The notes beneath the pieces are model-generated. The model saw only the letters and a list, made by a program, of their open reading frames with translations. It was not told the DNA's origin and ran no database searches. A DNA stretch of 64,000 nucleotides from Planctomycetaceae bacterium (lineage in GTDB: Bacteria > Planctomycetota > Planctomycetia > Pirellulales > Lacipirellulaceae), in contig PABB01000056.1 of the NCBI GenBank assembly GCA_002702655.1, positions 186,001 through 250,000 on the forward strand, given 5' to 3'. This document shows positions 7,357 through 17,026 of this stretch, piece by piece (position 1 is the first letter of the stretch; the number at the start of each line of letters is the position of its first letter). The translations under genes and the position numbers were made by a program.

Positions 7357-8544
7357 ATGATCGATGAAATCAGAGTTCACGTCGTCAAGATGACCAGCAG
7401 CCCCAATTTCTACATGCGGTACGTCGACCCGGCGACCGGCAAGCAAGTCGCGCGGTCGACCGGCACGAACAAAAAAGCCGAAGCGACCAAGGTCGCGGCC
7501 GTGTGGGAAGACGAGCTGCGCAGCGGCCGTTACCAGAAGCCGGCCAAGATGGGCTGGCAAGAGTTCCGCGAGTTCCACGAAACGAACAAGCTGGACGGCA
7601 TGCGGGCGGCAACCGTTGTCGCTTACCAGTCGTCGCTAAACGTGTTCGAGCGCCTCACGCGGCCCCAGAGGCTCGCCGACTGCTCTACGGCGAAGATCAC
7701 GGCATTCGCCACGGCGTTGCGGCAGGGGCGGTCTCCGGCGACCGTGAAGCGGCATCTAGGCCACCTGCGGGCGGTCCTGCGCTGGGCACACAACCAGGGC
7801 CTGCTGCCCAAGGTTCCGCGGTTCGAGATTCCCAAGGTTCCCAAGGGCATGAAGGGGCGGCCGATCACGCTGGAAGAGTTCGAGCGCATGCTGATGGCCA
7901 TACCCAAGGGCCTTGAGTTGCGGCCCGTGGTCGGCGAGCAGCGCGACGTTGCGGGCTCGTGGGAGTTCTACCTGCGGGGCCTGTGGGCGAGCGGCCTGCG
8001 GTTAAGCGAATCGCTACACCTGCGATGGGATGACGCTCCCGGCGCCCTGGTGGTCGACTTGAGCGGCCGGCGGCCGATGCTGCGGATCCCGGCCGAAGCC
8101 GAGAAGGGGAATCGCAACCGCCTGCTGCCGATCACGCCAGAGTTTGCGGCGCTGTTGGCGTCAGTACCGCCGTCAGAGCGACGGGGCTACGTGTTCGCTC
8201 CGCGGGGGCTCAAAAGCAAGCTGGTGAACCGGTGCGACGTAGGGCGGCACCTGGCCGATATCGGCAGGGCGGCCAACGTCGTGACGAAGGATGGCAAATT
8301 CGCGACCGCTCACGACCTGCGGCGGGCCTTCGGGTTCCGTTGGTCGCGGAAGGTCATGCCGACCGTGCTGCGCGAATTGATGCGCCATGAGAGCATCGAA
8401 ACCACGATGACTTTTTACGTGGGGCAGAACGCCGAAGCGACGGCCGATGCGCTGTGGGCGGCGGCTGGTGAGAGTTCAGGTGAGAGTCGCGATAATTGGG
8501 AGCCGCAGAGCGCGACCCCCAATCGTCGCAAGTCTTTTGCCTGA
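7357..8544 (+). CDS. int: Tyrosine recombinase (integrase)
   Basis: The 395-residue product catalyses site-specific insertion and excision of the element. It has an N-terminal arm and SAM-like core-binding domain (about 65-160) and a catalytic domain with R215 (ASGLRLSESL), K250, H319-x-x-R322 (AHDLRR), H344 (MRHESIETT) and nucleophile Y354 (TFYVG). All catalytic residues are present, so the enzyme should be active. The gene ends 18 bp before the 3' end of tRNA-Leu, the normal arrangement for an integrase whose attachment site is that tRNA gene. Confidence 0.95.
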   Translation: MIDEIRVHVVKMTSSPNFYMRYVDPATGKQVARSTGTNKKAEATKVAAVWEDELRSGRYQKPAKMGWQEFREFHETNKLDGMRAATVVAYQSSLNVFERLTRPQRLADCSTAKITAFATALRQGRSPATVKRHLGHLRAVLRWAHNQGLLPKVPRFEIPKVPKGMKGRPITLEEFERMLMAIPKGLELRPVVGEQRDVAGSWEFYLRGLWASGLRLSESLHLRWDDAPGALVVDLSGRRPMLRIPAEAEKGNRNRLLPITPEFAALLASVPPSERRGYVFAPRGLKSKLVNRCDVGRHLADIGRAANVVTKDGKFATAHDLRRAFGFRWSRKVMPTVLRELMRHESIETTMTFYVGQNAEATADALWAAAGESSGESRDNWEPQSATPNRRKSFA

Positions 8545-8562
8545 TAGGGCTATCGCGTTGAG

Positions 8563-8644
<82 letters not shown>

Positions 8645-8680
8645 AGTGGCCGGTCGGGGCTGCGCCCCCGCGGTGTGGCA

Positions 8681-8686
8681 AGTATA
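8681..8686 (-). promoter_or_regulatory. Possible -10 box for tRNA-Leu
   Basis: TATACT on the - strand lies about 37 nt upstream of the tRNA 5' end, a usual distance for a -10 element with a short leader. No good -35 hexamer is visible, so this is tentative. Confidence 0.35.
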
Positions 8687-8799
8687 GTCGCGCCTCCGGA
8701 GGCGGGCTAGGACTCGGTTTCGCCTCGCGGGCGGTTGCCACCGGCTGCAAACGCAGTCATGTTGGGGGCCGCCCGTTCTCCGCCGACCCCCGATCTGCC

Positions 8800-9105
8800 A
8801 TGTCTGACGCCGCCGCGGTCCCCGTGAATCTGGAAGCCCGCCGCGCCGACGGCGTCCTGCACGTCGCGTGGCCGGACCGCACGCACGACTTTCCCTTCGT
8901 CGAGCTGCGCGGCAGTTGCGAGTGCGCCCAGTGCGTCAATGAATGGACCGGCGAGCGAATTCTCGACCCAGCGACCATCCCGGCGGACATCGCGATCGAA
9001 TCGATGGAACTGGTCGGCGCCTACGCCGTGCGCGTGCGGTGGTCCGACGGCCACGATAGCGGGCTGTTCACCTGGCAGCGGTTGCGCGAGCTGGCGGGCG
9101 GTTAA
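8800..9105 (+). CDS. DUF971 domain protein
   Basis: This 101-residue protein is a stand-alone DUF971 (gamma-butyrobetaine hydroxylase N-terminal-like) domain. It shows the WPDRTHDFPFVELRGSCECAQC core with clustered cysteines, an AIESMELVGAYAVRVRWSDGHDSGLF beta-hairpin and a terminal WQRLREL helix. In other bacteria this domain is fused to Mrp/ApbC iron-sulfur carriers or to 2-oxoglutarate hydroxylases and may bind iron. The ATG at 8800 marks where similarity begins. It is the first chromosomal gene right of the tRNA. Confidence 0.8.
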   Translation: MSDAAAVPVNLEARRADGVLHVAWPDRTHDFPFVELRGSCECAQCVNEWTGERILDPATIPADIAIESMELVGAYAVRVRWSDGHDSGLFTWQRLRELAGG

Positions 9106-9192
9106 GTGCTGGGGCGGGCGAGGCTCCTGCCGAGCCGGGCGCCACGTTGCGTTCTCCACTGGTTGCGGGCAGCCTTTCGCGCTTGGCGGACC

Positions 9193-9219
9193 GCACGGCT
9201 CACAGAGCCGTGGCACGCG
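9193..9219. repeat. Dispersed palindrome, family A, copy 1
   Basis: CACGGCTCACAGAGCCGTG at 9194-9212 is a 7-bp inverted repeat with a 5-nt centre, flanked by GGCACGCG. The same core or its reverse complement occurs at 15177, 25294 and 50972 and as a variant at 15223, always between genes. Confidence 0.8.
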
Positions 9220-9232
9220 ACTCACCGATGAT

Positions 9233-10840
9233 TTACAGGGTGGCGTCGCCGCTGGCGGCGGGCCGCGTTACGTCGACGATCACCGTGCGCAGTCGGCCGG
9301 CTGTCTCCACGCGCAGCGAGATGATTTGCGTCTCGGACGCGAGCAGCTCGCGCATCCGCACCAGCAGCGCATCGGCGTCGGCAAACGGCTCGCCGGCGAC
9401 GCGGTCGATACGGTCGCCCACCGCCAGGCCGGCGCGGGCTGCGGTCGAGTGCGGCACGACGCGGGTCACCCACGCGGCCCCCGGTTCAGCTTCGTCGGAG
9501 CGCCACGAGGCGCCCAGCCGCAGCGGCTTGCCGGACAGCGGCAGCACGACCGACAACGGTTCGGCCACGCCTGTGCGATGCACCACCAGCGCCGCCGATT
9601 GCTCGGCCGTCAGCAGCAGCGACTTGAGATCGGCAACAGTGCGGACCGCCACGGCGTCGCAAGCGACGACGCGGTCGCCGGGGCGCAGCTGCTCGGCGAC
9701 AGCGTCTTGTTCGCCGCCGTCGGCGGTCAGGTCTGGCGGCACGGCTACGACCAGCACGCCCGCGGGGTCTCCCGCGACCGGGGCCGCCCATTCCACCGCG
9801 GTCCGCGGCGGCAACGGCGGCAGCGGCTGCTCGCGCGCCGTGCGCAGCTCCGGCGTTTCGCCCAAGCCCGCGGCCCGATATCGGGGCAGGTCGTCCGCAT
9901 CCGCCAGGCGCATGACCGCTTCGACCAGGTACTGCGTCGCCAGCCGCATGCCGGGGACGTTCAGCTTTTCCACGTCATCGCTGGGGCGGTGATAGTCGTC
10001 GTGAATCCCGGTGTTCACCACAAACGCCGGCACGCCCGCGGCGGCAAACGGCCAGTGGTCGCTGTTCTCTTTGAACTCCCAGGAAAAGTCGATCTGCACG
10101 CCCGCGGGCAGCCGCGAGGTGCTCAGCAGTTGGCGACTGCCGTAGCCGGTGCGCGTGCCCGCGACAATCAGCGTGCCGTCGGTCAGCCGGCCGACCATGT
10201 CGACGTTCACCGCCGCCTTGACCTGCGGCAGCGGCACGGTCGGTTGTCGCACCCAATGCCGCGATCCCAGCAGATTTTTCTCCTCGCCGTCCCAGAACGC
10301 AAACAAGATCGAGCGGCGGGGGTGAAAGTCGATAGCCGCGAGCGCGTCGGCGACTTCCAGCAACGCCGCGACGCCGCTGGCGTTGTCGTCGGCCCCGTTG
10401 TGAATGTACCCCACCGGCCCGTTGCTGTTGCGACGCGTGCCATAGCCGACATGGTCGTAGTGGGCGCCCAGCACAAGGTATTGGTCGGCCAGGTCGGGAT
10501 CGCTGCCCGGTCGCACGGCCAGCAGGTTCTGCATGTTGCCGTTGAATCGCTGAGCGAACCGTCCGCCGTCGCCTGCGGGTTGCAGGCCGGCGTCTTCCAG
10601 GCGGCTTTCGATGTAGCGCGCCGCCGCCAGACCGCCGCGGGTGCCGGCCTCGCGGCCCTCCAGCGAATCATCGGCCAGCACGCCGGCGTGCCCCAGCAGC
10701 TCCTGCTCGGTCACCGAAGCCATGGCGGCCGCGAAGGCCGCGTCGCGACTGTCGGCAGCCCGGGACGCGGGAGTCAGGACATTCGTGGCAACGAAGGCTG
10801 CCAGCGCGAAGCGATTTCCTCGTCGTTGTCGAACGTGCAC
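9233..10840 (-). CDS. Secreted M28 family metallopeptidase with C-terminal PDZ domains
   Basis: The 535-residue protein is a zinc aminopeptidase-type enzyme. After a signal peptide (about 1-28) the M28 domain carries the metal ligands in GAHYDHVGYG, GADDNASG, WDGEE, NVDMVG and DDYHRPSDD (about 125-290). The C-terminal third has two PDZ-like regions, the clearer one around GAAWVTRVVPHSTAARAGLAVGDRIDRV, which could position protein substrates. It probably acts in the periplasm or outside the cell on peptides. The start codon is GTG. The gene lies 206 nt upstream of the mnmE end, on the same strand. Confidence 0.88.
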   Translation of the reverse strand: MHVRQRRGNRFALAAFVATNVLTPASRAADSRDAAFAAAMASVTEQELLGHAGVLADDSLEGREAGTRGGLAAARYIESRLEDAGLQPAGDGGRFAQRFNGNMQNLLAVRPGSDPDLADQYLVLGAHYDHVGYGTRRNSNGPVGYIHNGADDNASGVAALLEVADALAAIDFHPRRSILFAFWDGEEKNLLGSRHWVRQPTVPLPQVKAAVNVDMVGRLTDGTLIVAGTRTGYGSRQLLSTSRLPAGVQIDFSWEFKENSDHWPFAAAGVPAFVVNTGIHDDYHRPSDDVEKLNVPGMRLATQYLVEAVMRLADADDLPRYRAAGLGETPELRTAREQPLPPLPPRTAVEWAAPVAGDPAGVLVVAVPPDLTADGGEQDAVAEQLRPGDRVVACDAVAVRTVADLKSLLLTAEQSAALVVHRTGVAEPLSVVLPLSGKPLRLGASWRSDEAEPGAAWVTRVVPHSTAARAGLAVGDRIDRVAGEPFADADALLVRMRELLASETQIISLRVETAGRLRTVIVDVTRPAASGDATL

Positions 10841-11046
10841 AGGCGCCGGTCCCCAGCAATACGGCCACGGCGCGCGACTCCAGCGCGCAGCATCACTCGG
10901 TCCCTATCGGCTGCTGAGCGCAGGGGCGTGAGTCGGATTGCGATGCGGCGTGCAAACGCCACAACCGGCCGGGTCGCTACCCGGGCCGCCGAGTCCCGCA
11001 GGCGGTGCGCCTCCGGCTAACGGGAGGAATTGCAGGGAGGCTTGCG

Positions 11047-12492
11047 CTATTTCCCGATGCAGAATTGTCCAAAGATGCGGTCCAGCACGTCGTCGACGTA
11101 GACGGCGCCGACCACCTCGCCCACCGCGCTCACGGCGGCGCGGACTTCGGCGGCGACGAGGTCTTCGGCGCCGGATTGAGCCGCCAGCGCGGCCGCGTCG
11201 GTGAGTGCGGCGTCGGCCCGCCGCAGGCTGTCGGCGGCGCGGACGGCTGTGGCGGCGACCGACGCGCCGCCGGCTTCCGCGTGCAGCTCTTCGACGGCGG
11301 CGCGCAGCGCTGCGATCAACTCATCGAGCCCCGCGGCGGTGGTACTGCTCACCGGCACGGCCGCTGGGTGCTTCGTCTGCAGAGCGGCGAGTTCCGCGGG
11401 GGCGAGCAGATCGGTTTTGGTGAGCAACTGCAGCTGGCTCGTGTGGGGCGCGGAGAACGATGCGATTCCCGCCGACCCTCCCCCGGCCCCTCGCTGCGAG
11501 GGCGGGGGGATTTTGGCGGCATCGATGCAGTGCAGTTGCACCTCCGCGGCGCGGCGCATCGCGTCGGTGGTGCGCTGAGCGTCGGCCTCGATCCCCGCAG
11601 CCGCGGCGGCATCCTCCCCCGCCGTGTCGACCAAATCCACCAGCACGCCATGCAAGTCGAGCCGCACGACCAGGTAGTCGCGGGTCGTGCCGGCGGCTTC
11701 CGAAACAATTGCCGGAGCATGAGCCGGCTCGATCGCCAGTTGCTGAGCGAGTGCGTTGAATAGGCTGCTCTTGCCCGCGTTGGGGGGGCCCAGCAGAACG
11801 GCGCGGGGACAATCGGCCGCCTGCCCGCGGACGTGCAGCTGCGTGCGCGTCGCCTCGATCGCCGCTTGCGCGGCGGTCAGTCGCCGGGTCAACTGCTCGG
11901 CCGAGATGAACTCGATGTCTTCGTCGGCAAAGTCGAGCCCCGCCTCCAACTCGGCGAGCAGGTCGAGCAACTCGTCGCGCAACTGCTGCAGCGGGCGCGA
12001 CAGGCCGCCGGCGAGTTGCGCCAGCGCCGTGTCGAGCGCCGCATCGCCGCGGGCGTCGATCACGCCCAGCACGGCTTCGGCCTGCGTCAGATCGAGCCGC
12101 CCGGCGAGAAACGCCCGCAGCGTGAACTCGCCGGGTCGCGCGGGCCGGGCGCCGGCCGCGCACAGCGCGTCGACGACCGCTTGAACCAGCGGCGGCGACC
12201 CCGGCAGGTGCAGTTCGCCGACGGGTTGGCGCGTGTAGGACCGCTCGGTGGGCCACCAGAACAGGTCCGCGGGGACTGCCACGGCCGCTCCGGCCGCCGC
12301 GTCGACGTGCACGCTGCCGGCAACAACGCACGGCGCGCCGCCTTTCGGCAGCCTTGCTGATTCGCCGGAGGCATGAAACGCGCCGCTCAGCACACGCGCC
12401 GCCTGCGGACCGCTGACACGCACGACGGCTCGGGCGGCGCCGCCTGCGGCACTGGCCGCCGCGACGATCGTGTCATCCAGGTCGAAGTGCAT
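11047..12492 (-). CDS. mnmE: tRNA uridine-5-carboxymethylaminomethyl modification GTPase
   Basis: The 481-residue protein acts with MnmG to modify the wobble uridine (cmnm5U34) of several tRNAs in the cytoplasm. It has the N-terminal tetrahydrofolate-binding domain (about 1-120), a helical domain, the embedded G domain with GPPNAGKSS (about 233-241), the DTAGE switch II motif and TKTDLL, and ends with the diagnostic CIGK containing the essential cysteine. Length is typical. It lies 63 nt downstream of yidC on the same strand, the conserved yidC-mnmE order. Confidence 0.96.
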   Translation of the reverse strand: MHFDLDDTIVAAASAAGGAARAVVRVSGPQAARVLSGAFHASGESARLPKGGAPCVVAGSVHVDAAAGAAVAVPADLFWWPTERSYTRQPVGELHLPGSPPLVQAVVDALCAAGARPARPGEFTLRAFLAGRLDLTQAEAVLGVIDARGDAALDTALAQLAGGLSRPLQQLRDELLDLLAELEAGLDFADEDIEFISAEQLTRRLTAAQAAIEATRTQLHVRGQAADCPRAVLLGPPNAGKSSLFNALAQQLAIEPAHAPAIVSEAAGTTRDYLVVRLDLHGVLVDLVDTAGEDAAAAAGIEADAQRTTDAMRRAAEVQLHCIDAAKIPPPSQRGAGGGSAGIASFSAPHTSQLQLLTKTDLLAPAELAALQTKHPAAVPVSSTTAAGLDELIAALRAAVEELHAEAGGASVAATAVRAADSLRRADAALTDAAALAAQSGAEDLVAAEVRAAVSAVGEVVGAVYVDDVLDRIFGQFCIGK

Positions 12493-12555
12493 GACGGTTG
12501 CGGAATCCCCTGGGGGCTCGTTGCGCTCGTCCCCGAGCGCCCGCCTCGGAGCAGC

Positions 12556-15027
12556 TTAGCGTCGCTTCTTGCCCTTGGACCGCTTGCGATCGCGGCTGCC
12601 CTCCGCGCGTTTCCCGCTGCGATCACGCTCGGCGCGGCCGCCATTGCGGTCGCTGACGGGGCCAGAGTCGCCCGCCGCCACTCCGGCCGTCGCGGCGGTC
12701 GGCGGCGGGAACAGCTTCCGCTCGGCAATGCCCCACAAGCTGGAGGCGATGAAGTACAAGCACAATCCGCTGGGCACCTTGTAGAACAGCAGGCCCATGA
12801 CCAGCATCATGTACTTCATCATCTTCTGCTGCAGTGCGGCTTGCTCGTTGGCCGGCTCGGGCATGAACAGCTTCTGCTGCAGCATGAACAGGGCCATCGT
12901 GATCAGCGGCAAGATGTTCAGGTACGGCCCCAGGCCGACGATGAACGTCTGCCCGTTGTTGACCGCGTCGGGCATGAAGCCCGACCAGTCGAGGAACATA
13001 TCCGGCGCCGCCAGGTTCGAGCACCAGCGCGTGAGATTCCCAAACAACGGCGCCTGCCGCAGTTCGATGTCGACCGCCAACCCGCGATACAGGCCGATGA
13101 ACACCGGCAACTGCAGGAACATCGGCAAGCAGCCAGCGAGCGGATTGACGCCGTGCTTGCGATACAGTTCCTGCATCGCTTGGGCCTGTTTCTGCTGATC
13201 GCCCTTATACTTCTCCTTGAGCTTGTCCATCTCCGGCTTCAGCTCTTGCATCTTCACCATGCTTTTCACTTGCGAGCGGCTGATGGGGAACATCAACCCG
13301 CGCACCAGCACCGTCAGCATGATGATGGCGACGCCGTAGTTGCCGACGAAGCCATAGAAGAAGTGCAGCACGGCCAGCATCACCTTGGCGATGGCGCCAA
13401 ACCACCCGTAGTAGGCCAACTCGGCGAGCGAGTGCGGTTTGCTGCCCGCGGGGACGTACTGCTCCAACAGTTCGGGCCGCTTGGGTCCGGCGAAGACCTC
13501 GTACTCGTGCGTCAGCGACTGGCCCGCGGGGACGGTTTCTACGAGGCTCGTGAAGCGACTGGTTACGTTGGCGTACTTGCCCTCGGCCGAGCGGGCTTTG
13601 GGCTTGGGGCTCAGTAGGATGCCCTCGACCCGCTCGAGCCATTGCTCCTCCGGGTCTGTCTTCTGCGGGATCAAGCAGACGGAAAAGTACTGCGCGTCGG
13701 TGCCGGCCCAGGCCAGCGAGCCGCCCTCCAGCGGCTCGGCGTCGCCGGTGGCGATCGTGGCGGAGGGGAGCACCTCCGGCGCCTTGGCCTGGAAGTGGCG
13801 GATGGCGACTTCGCGCAGCGAGACGCCGCCGGCCCGCGAGACTTTGGTGGCGTACCACCACCCTTCAACCGGCATGCCGTTGGCGCCGTCCAATTGGTAA
13901 GCCACGTTGCGGGGTTCGTCGCCCTCGTTGCGAAGCGACACCTCCAGCATCAGGTGGTACGCAGGGGCGTCGGGGTCGATCGGCCCCTCGCCGGCGGCCG
14001 CCAACTTCTCGGCCAGTCGGTAGCGCTTGGTCACGATCAGGCCGCGCTGGGGAAGCCGCCGCTCGAAGCTGACCGCTTCGTCCGTCTGTTCGACCACGCG
14101 CCAGTTCCCGCTACGCAAATCCACGCCCGGCAACTCGGCCGGCGGCGCCGGGGCCGGCAAACCCTGCGCGGCGGCTTGCTGCAGTTGCTGCTGTTGAACC
14201 CCCTGGAGATTCTCGTTGCCCTCTTGGGCCAGCGTGACCAAGAACGACGGCGGTTCGGGGTACGCCGGCGGCGGGGCGTCCATCCACAACGCTGCGTTCT
14301 CCGACTCGGGGCGGATCACGTTCAGCGGCGCGCGGGCGAGCGTTGCCGTCGCTGTTTTCTGTTGGCCGTCGCGCGTGAATTCCAGCGTGACTTCCTGGCG
14401 CGGCTTGGCGCGGATCGCCTTGGCAAATTCCGTCGTGGTGGCGACGGGTTGGAGCTCTTTGGCGCCCGCGGCAGTGATGATGTCGCCCGCCTGCAGACCG
14501 GCCTGCTCGGCGGGCGTGCCCGTGCCGACGACGCCGACCTGCAAGCCGCCTTTGACCGGTTGCAGTTCGAGTTGTCCCAGATAGCCGATCTTCTCCTGCA
14601 GGTCGTGCAGGTCCAGGTACCGCGGACTGGCCAACTCGATCCGCCGCACGCCGGCGCCCTGGTTGGTGAAGGTCACCAGCATGCGGTACGGCGAGTCGGG
14701 ATCGACCGATCCCAGCGTGAGGTACTGCAGCTGTTGCCGGTCTTCGGGGGCCAGGTCGGCGGCGTCCTGATCCTTGTTTTCGTCGTCGCCGCCGTCTGCA
14801 TCGACGCCGGGCTGGGCATCGTCGCCGTTCTCGTCGGCGTTTTGGCCGTCGGCATCGTTTTCCGCACCCGCTGCGGACGCATCGCCCGCGCCGGCCGCCT
14901 CGTCAACCTGGGCCGCCGCATTGGGGTCGACCGGCGGCTGTTTCGGCAGATTGCGAATCGACCACCAGGCGTTGGCCAGCAACACCAGCATCGACAGCGT
15001 CAAAAACAGGACAAATCGACGTTCCAC
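12556..15027 (-). CDS. yidC: Membrane protein insertase YidC with an extra PDZ domain
   Basis: At 823 residues this YidC is longer than the usual 540-620. It has an N-terminal membrane anchor (5-20), an acidic low-complexity linker, a PDZ domain in the periplasmic region (about 156-230; VVGTGTPAEQAGLQAGDIITAAG), the rest of the large periplasmic domain, then the conserved insertase part (about 525-780) with the KSMVKMQELKPEMDKLKEKY cytoplasmic hairpin and GCLPMFLQLPVFIGLYRGL segment. The C-terminus is basic, as needed for ribosome contact. The start codon is GTG. It inserts inner-membrane proteins with or without Sec. Confidence 0.95.
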   Translation of the reverse strand: MERRFVLFLTLSMLVLLANAWWSIRNLPKQPPVDPNAAAQVDEAAGAGDASAAGAENDADGQNADENGDDAQPGVDADGGDDENKDQDAADLAPEDRQQLQYLTLGSVDPDSPYRMLVTFTNQGAGVRRIELASPRYLDLHDLQEKIGYLGQLELQPVKGGLQVGVVGTGTPAEQAGLQAGDIITAAGAKELQPVATTTEFAKAIRAKPRQEVTLEFTRDGQQKTATATLARAPLNVIRPESENAALWMDAPPPAYPEPPSFLVTLAQEGNENLQGVQQQQLQQAAAQGLPAPAPPAELPGVDLRSGNWRVVEQTDEAVSFERRLPQRGLIVTKRYRLAEKLAAAGEGPIDPDAPAYHLMLEVSLRNEGDEPRNVAYQLDGANGMPVEGWWYATKVSRAGGVSLREVAIRHFQAKAPEVLPSATIATGDAEPLEGGSLAWAGTDAQYFSVCLIPQKTDPEEQWLERVEGILLSPKPKARSAEGKYANVTSRFTSLVETVPAGQSLTHEYEVFAGPKRPELLEQYVPAGSKPHSLAELAYYGWFGAIAKVMLAVLHFFYGFVGNYGVAIIMLTVLVRGLMFPISRSQVKSMVKMQELKPEMDKLKEKYKGDQQKQAQAMQELYRKHGVNPLAGCLPMFLQLPVFIGLYRGLAVDIELRQAPLFGNLTRWCSNLAAPDMFLDWSGFMPDAVNNGQTFIVGLGPYLNILPLITMALFMLQQKLFMPEPANEQAALQQKMMKYMMLVMGLLFYKVPSGLCLYFIASSLWGIAERKLFPPPTAATAGVAAGDSGPVSDRNGGRAERDRSGKRAEGSRDRKRSKGKKRR

Positions 15028-15176
15028 GTCGGCAGTTCCTCGTCAGCACGGGGGGAGGCGGCGCCCCGGCGACCAACCGCCGGGCGAGCCCAAGCGGGCC
15101 AGTGTACCCAGAAACAGCCTCGCCGCGGAGGGCGGCCGGCGTGAAAACGTGGCCCCGCCGCCGCGGTTGCGCGTGT

Positions 15177-15195
15177 CACGGCTCTGTGAGCCGTG
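15177..15195. repeat. Dispersed palindrome, family A, copy 2
   Basis: CACGGCTCTGTGAGCCGTG is the exact reverse complement of copy 1. It lies in the 289-bp gap between yidC and the phosphoesterase gene; the variant copy follows 28 nt later. Confidence 0.8.
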
Positions 15196-15222
15196 CGCAG
15201 CGGAGAAATGCTCGGCAGGATT

Positions 15223-15246
15223 CGCGGCTCACCGAGCCGCGGCACG
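15223..15246. repeat. Dispersed palindrome, family A, diverged copy
   Basis: CGCGGCTCACCGAGCCGCGG has the same layout as family A (7-bp arms, CACCG centre, GGCACGCC flank), with paired changes in both arms that keep the stem intact. Confidence 0.65.
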
Positions 15247-15316
15247 CCGTTCTCGGCGACCGCTCGGGCAGCTTCTTCGCCGGCCAAACGTGATTCTGGC
15301 CGCGGGATTGGCCCGT

Positions 15317-16069
15317 TTATCGGCCTTCTTTCAGCCGATCGCCCAGAAAATTGTCCAGGTCGGGCGTCTTGTAGATTAGATCGGCTGTGACGTTGATATC
15401 GTATTCAACGCGGTGGAACGTCAGCGTGCTGTCTTCCTGAATCACGTAACAAGCCCGCGGGTCGCCGTCACGCGGCTGGCCGACCGAGCCGACGTTCACC
15501 ATGAACCGCTCGTCGCCGAGTTGGTAGACGTAGTCGTTTTGCTCGGGCGAGATGAACTCCAGGCTCTCCAAAAACACGCCCGGCACGTGCGTGTGGCCCT
15601 GGAAGCAGCCCCGATTGATCAACCCGAAGAGCTTTTCCATCTTCTTCTGGTTGTAAATATCTTCGGGAAAGACGTACTCGTTAACCGGGTTGCGCGGCGA
15701 GCCGTGAACGTACAGCCAGGGATCGTCGCGGTAGATGCGCGGCAGCGTGCCCAGGTAATCCCAGCGGCGATCGATCTGATCGCGGGGGCCGGTTGAGTTC
15801 TCCAGTTGCTCGCGGGTCCAGAAGATGGCCCGTTCGGCGCCGCTGTTGAACCCTTCGGGATCGAACATGGCGCCCTGGTCGTGATTGCCCAGCAGGCCGA
15901 CCTTGCACGACTCGATCACCTGATCCAGACACTCGCACGGTTGGGGGCCGTAGCCGACCACGTCGCCCAGGCAGAAGATTTCGTCGACGCCTTGCGGCTT
16001 GATGTGCGCGAGCACCGCTCGCAGCGCTTCGAGATTGCCGTGGATGTCGCTGATGATCGCGCGCTTCAC
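15317..16069 (-). CDS. Calcineurin-like metallophosphoesterase (YfcE/MJ0936 type)
   Basis: The 250-residue protein is a cytoplasmic metal-dependent phosphoesterase. The full set of motifs is present: SDIHGN (8-13), [13 protein letters not shown], a VHGSPRN segment and GHTHVPG near residue 160, which supply the two-metal site. It resembles the diadenosine tetraphosphatase/phosphodiesterase branch of the family, but the substrate cannot be read from sequence. The start codon is GTG. It faces away from tsaB, with 152 nt between the two starts. Confidence 0.88.
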   Translation of the reverse strand: MKRAIISDIHGNLEALRAVLAHIKPQGVDEIFCLGDVVGYGPQPCECLDQVIESCKVGLLGNHDQGAMFDPEGFNSGAERAIFWTREQLENSTGPRDQIDRRWDYLGTLPRIYRDDPWLYVHGSPRNPVNEYVFPEDIYNQKKMEKLFGLINRGCFQGHTHVPGVFLESLEFISPEQNDYVYQLGDERFMVNVGSVGQPRDGDPRACYVIQEDSTLTFHRVEYDINVTADLIYKTPDLDNFLGDRLKEGR

Positions 16070-16221
16070 AGGTTTGCCAATCTCGAGACGTCGGTCGACG
16101 GAAAGAAACCGAGCGGAGGGAGTGAAATCCGCCCAATTCCACGGTAATTTGGCAGTTTAGGCCGGCCATAGACGCCGGTCAAGGACGCCATGCCGCCGCT
16201 CAAACCGCCCTTTAGGACACA

Positions 16222-16923
16222 ATGAACCTCCTTGCCATCGATACCAGCGGCCGCCGCGGGAGCGTCGCCGTCGCCCAGGTCCGCGGCGCCGACTGTCGCG
16301 TCCTGTCCCAGGCGGCGCTGCCGGCCTCGCCGCGCACGGCCCAAACGCTGTTGCCGGCCATTCGCGACCAGTTGGCCACGGTTGACTGGAGCGTCAGCGA
16401 TCTGACGGCCATCGCGGTGACCAGCGGGCCGGGGTCCTTCACCGGCTTGCGACTGGGCATCGTCACCGCCAAAACGCTGGCCTACGCCTCGGGCGCGCAG
16501 TTGGCCGCCGTGCCGACGCTCGCGGCGCTGGCCGCCGGCCGCGACGCCGCACGTCGGCCGGTGTGGGCCGTGCTCGACGCCCAACGCGACGAAGCGTTCG
16601 CCGCGCGGTTCACGGCTGAGCCGAATGTCGCCGCGTTGCCGGAGGTACAACTGGCGGCAATCGACGCGCTGGCCGGTTTGCTGCAGAGCCGCGAAGCACT
16701 GGCCACGCCGCAGGCGACGCTCGCCAAAATCGCGGAGCGGTTGCCCGCGGGCGTGGAGGCGATCGACGGCATCGACGACGGCCCATCGCCGGCCGCGGTC
16801 GCCCAACTGGGCGCCGCGCTGATCGCCGCCGGGCGGACCGTCGACCCATTGCAGTTGGTCCCGCAGTATTACCGCCGCAGCGCGGCGGAGGAGAAGGCGG
16901 CGGCGAGCGCGTCGCAGGGCTGA
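16222..16923 (+). CDS. tsaB: tRNA threonylcarbamoyladenosine biosynthesis protein TsaB
   Basis: The 233-residue protein is the TsaD partner in t6A37 tRNA modification. It has the ASKHA-fold start LLAIDTSGRRGSVAV, the family signature SGPGSFTGLRLG (about 74-85), a kinship VLDAQRDEAFAA strand-loop and the C-terminal PQYYRRSAAEEK, where TsaB proteins usually read PxYxRxxxAE. No other t6A gene lies nearby. The ATG is the only sensible start. Confidence 0.92.
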   Translation: MNLLAIDTSGRRGSVAVAQVRGADCRVLSQAALPASPRTAQTLLPAIRDQLATVDWSVSDLTAIAVTSGPGSFTGLRLGIVTAKTLAYASGAQLAAVPTLAALAAGRDAARRPVWAVLDAQRDEAFAARFTAEPNVAALPEVQLAAIDALAGLLQSREALATPQATLAKIAERLPAGVEAIDGIDDGPSPAAVAQLGAALIAAGRTVDPLQLVPQYYRRSAAEEKAAASASQG

Positions 16924-17026
16924 GCGGCCACGTCAAAATCACTTGTCCTCACTTGTTTCTTGTTCTTGTCAAATTGCGCCACGCTGCGAACCTGCGGTAC
17001 GCGGCGGCGCTTCAAGTGAATTGACC

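Noticed and set aside
10668-10868. Alternative N-terminus of the M28 peptidase in another frame, starting MAVLLGTGAC
   Set aside because: Using it would need a frameshift; the GTG at 10840 in the main frame gives a usable signal peptide.
8939-11020. 693-residue frame antisense to the M28 peptidase
   Set aside because: It runs over a repeat, a gap and the peptidase gene; composition is shadow-like and no motif is seen.
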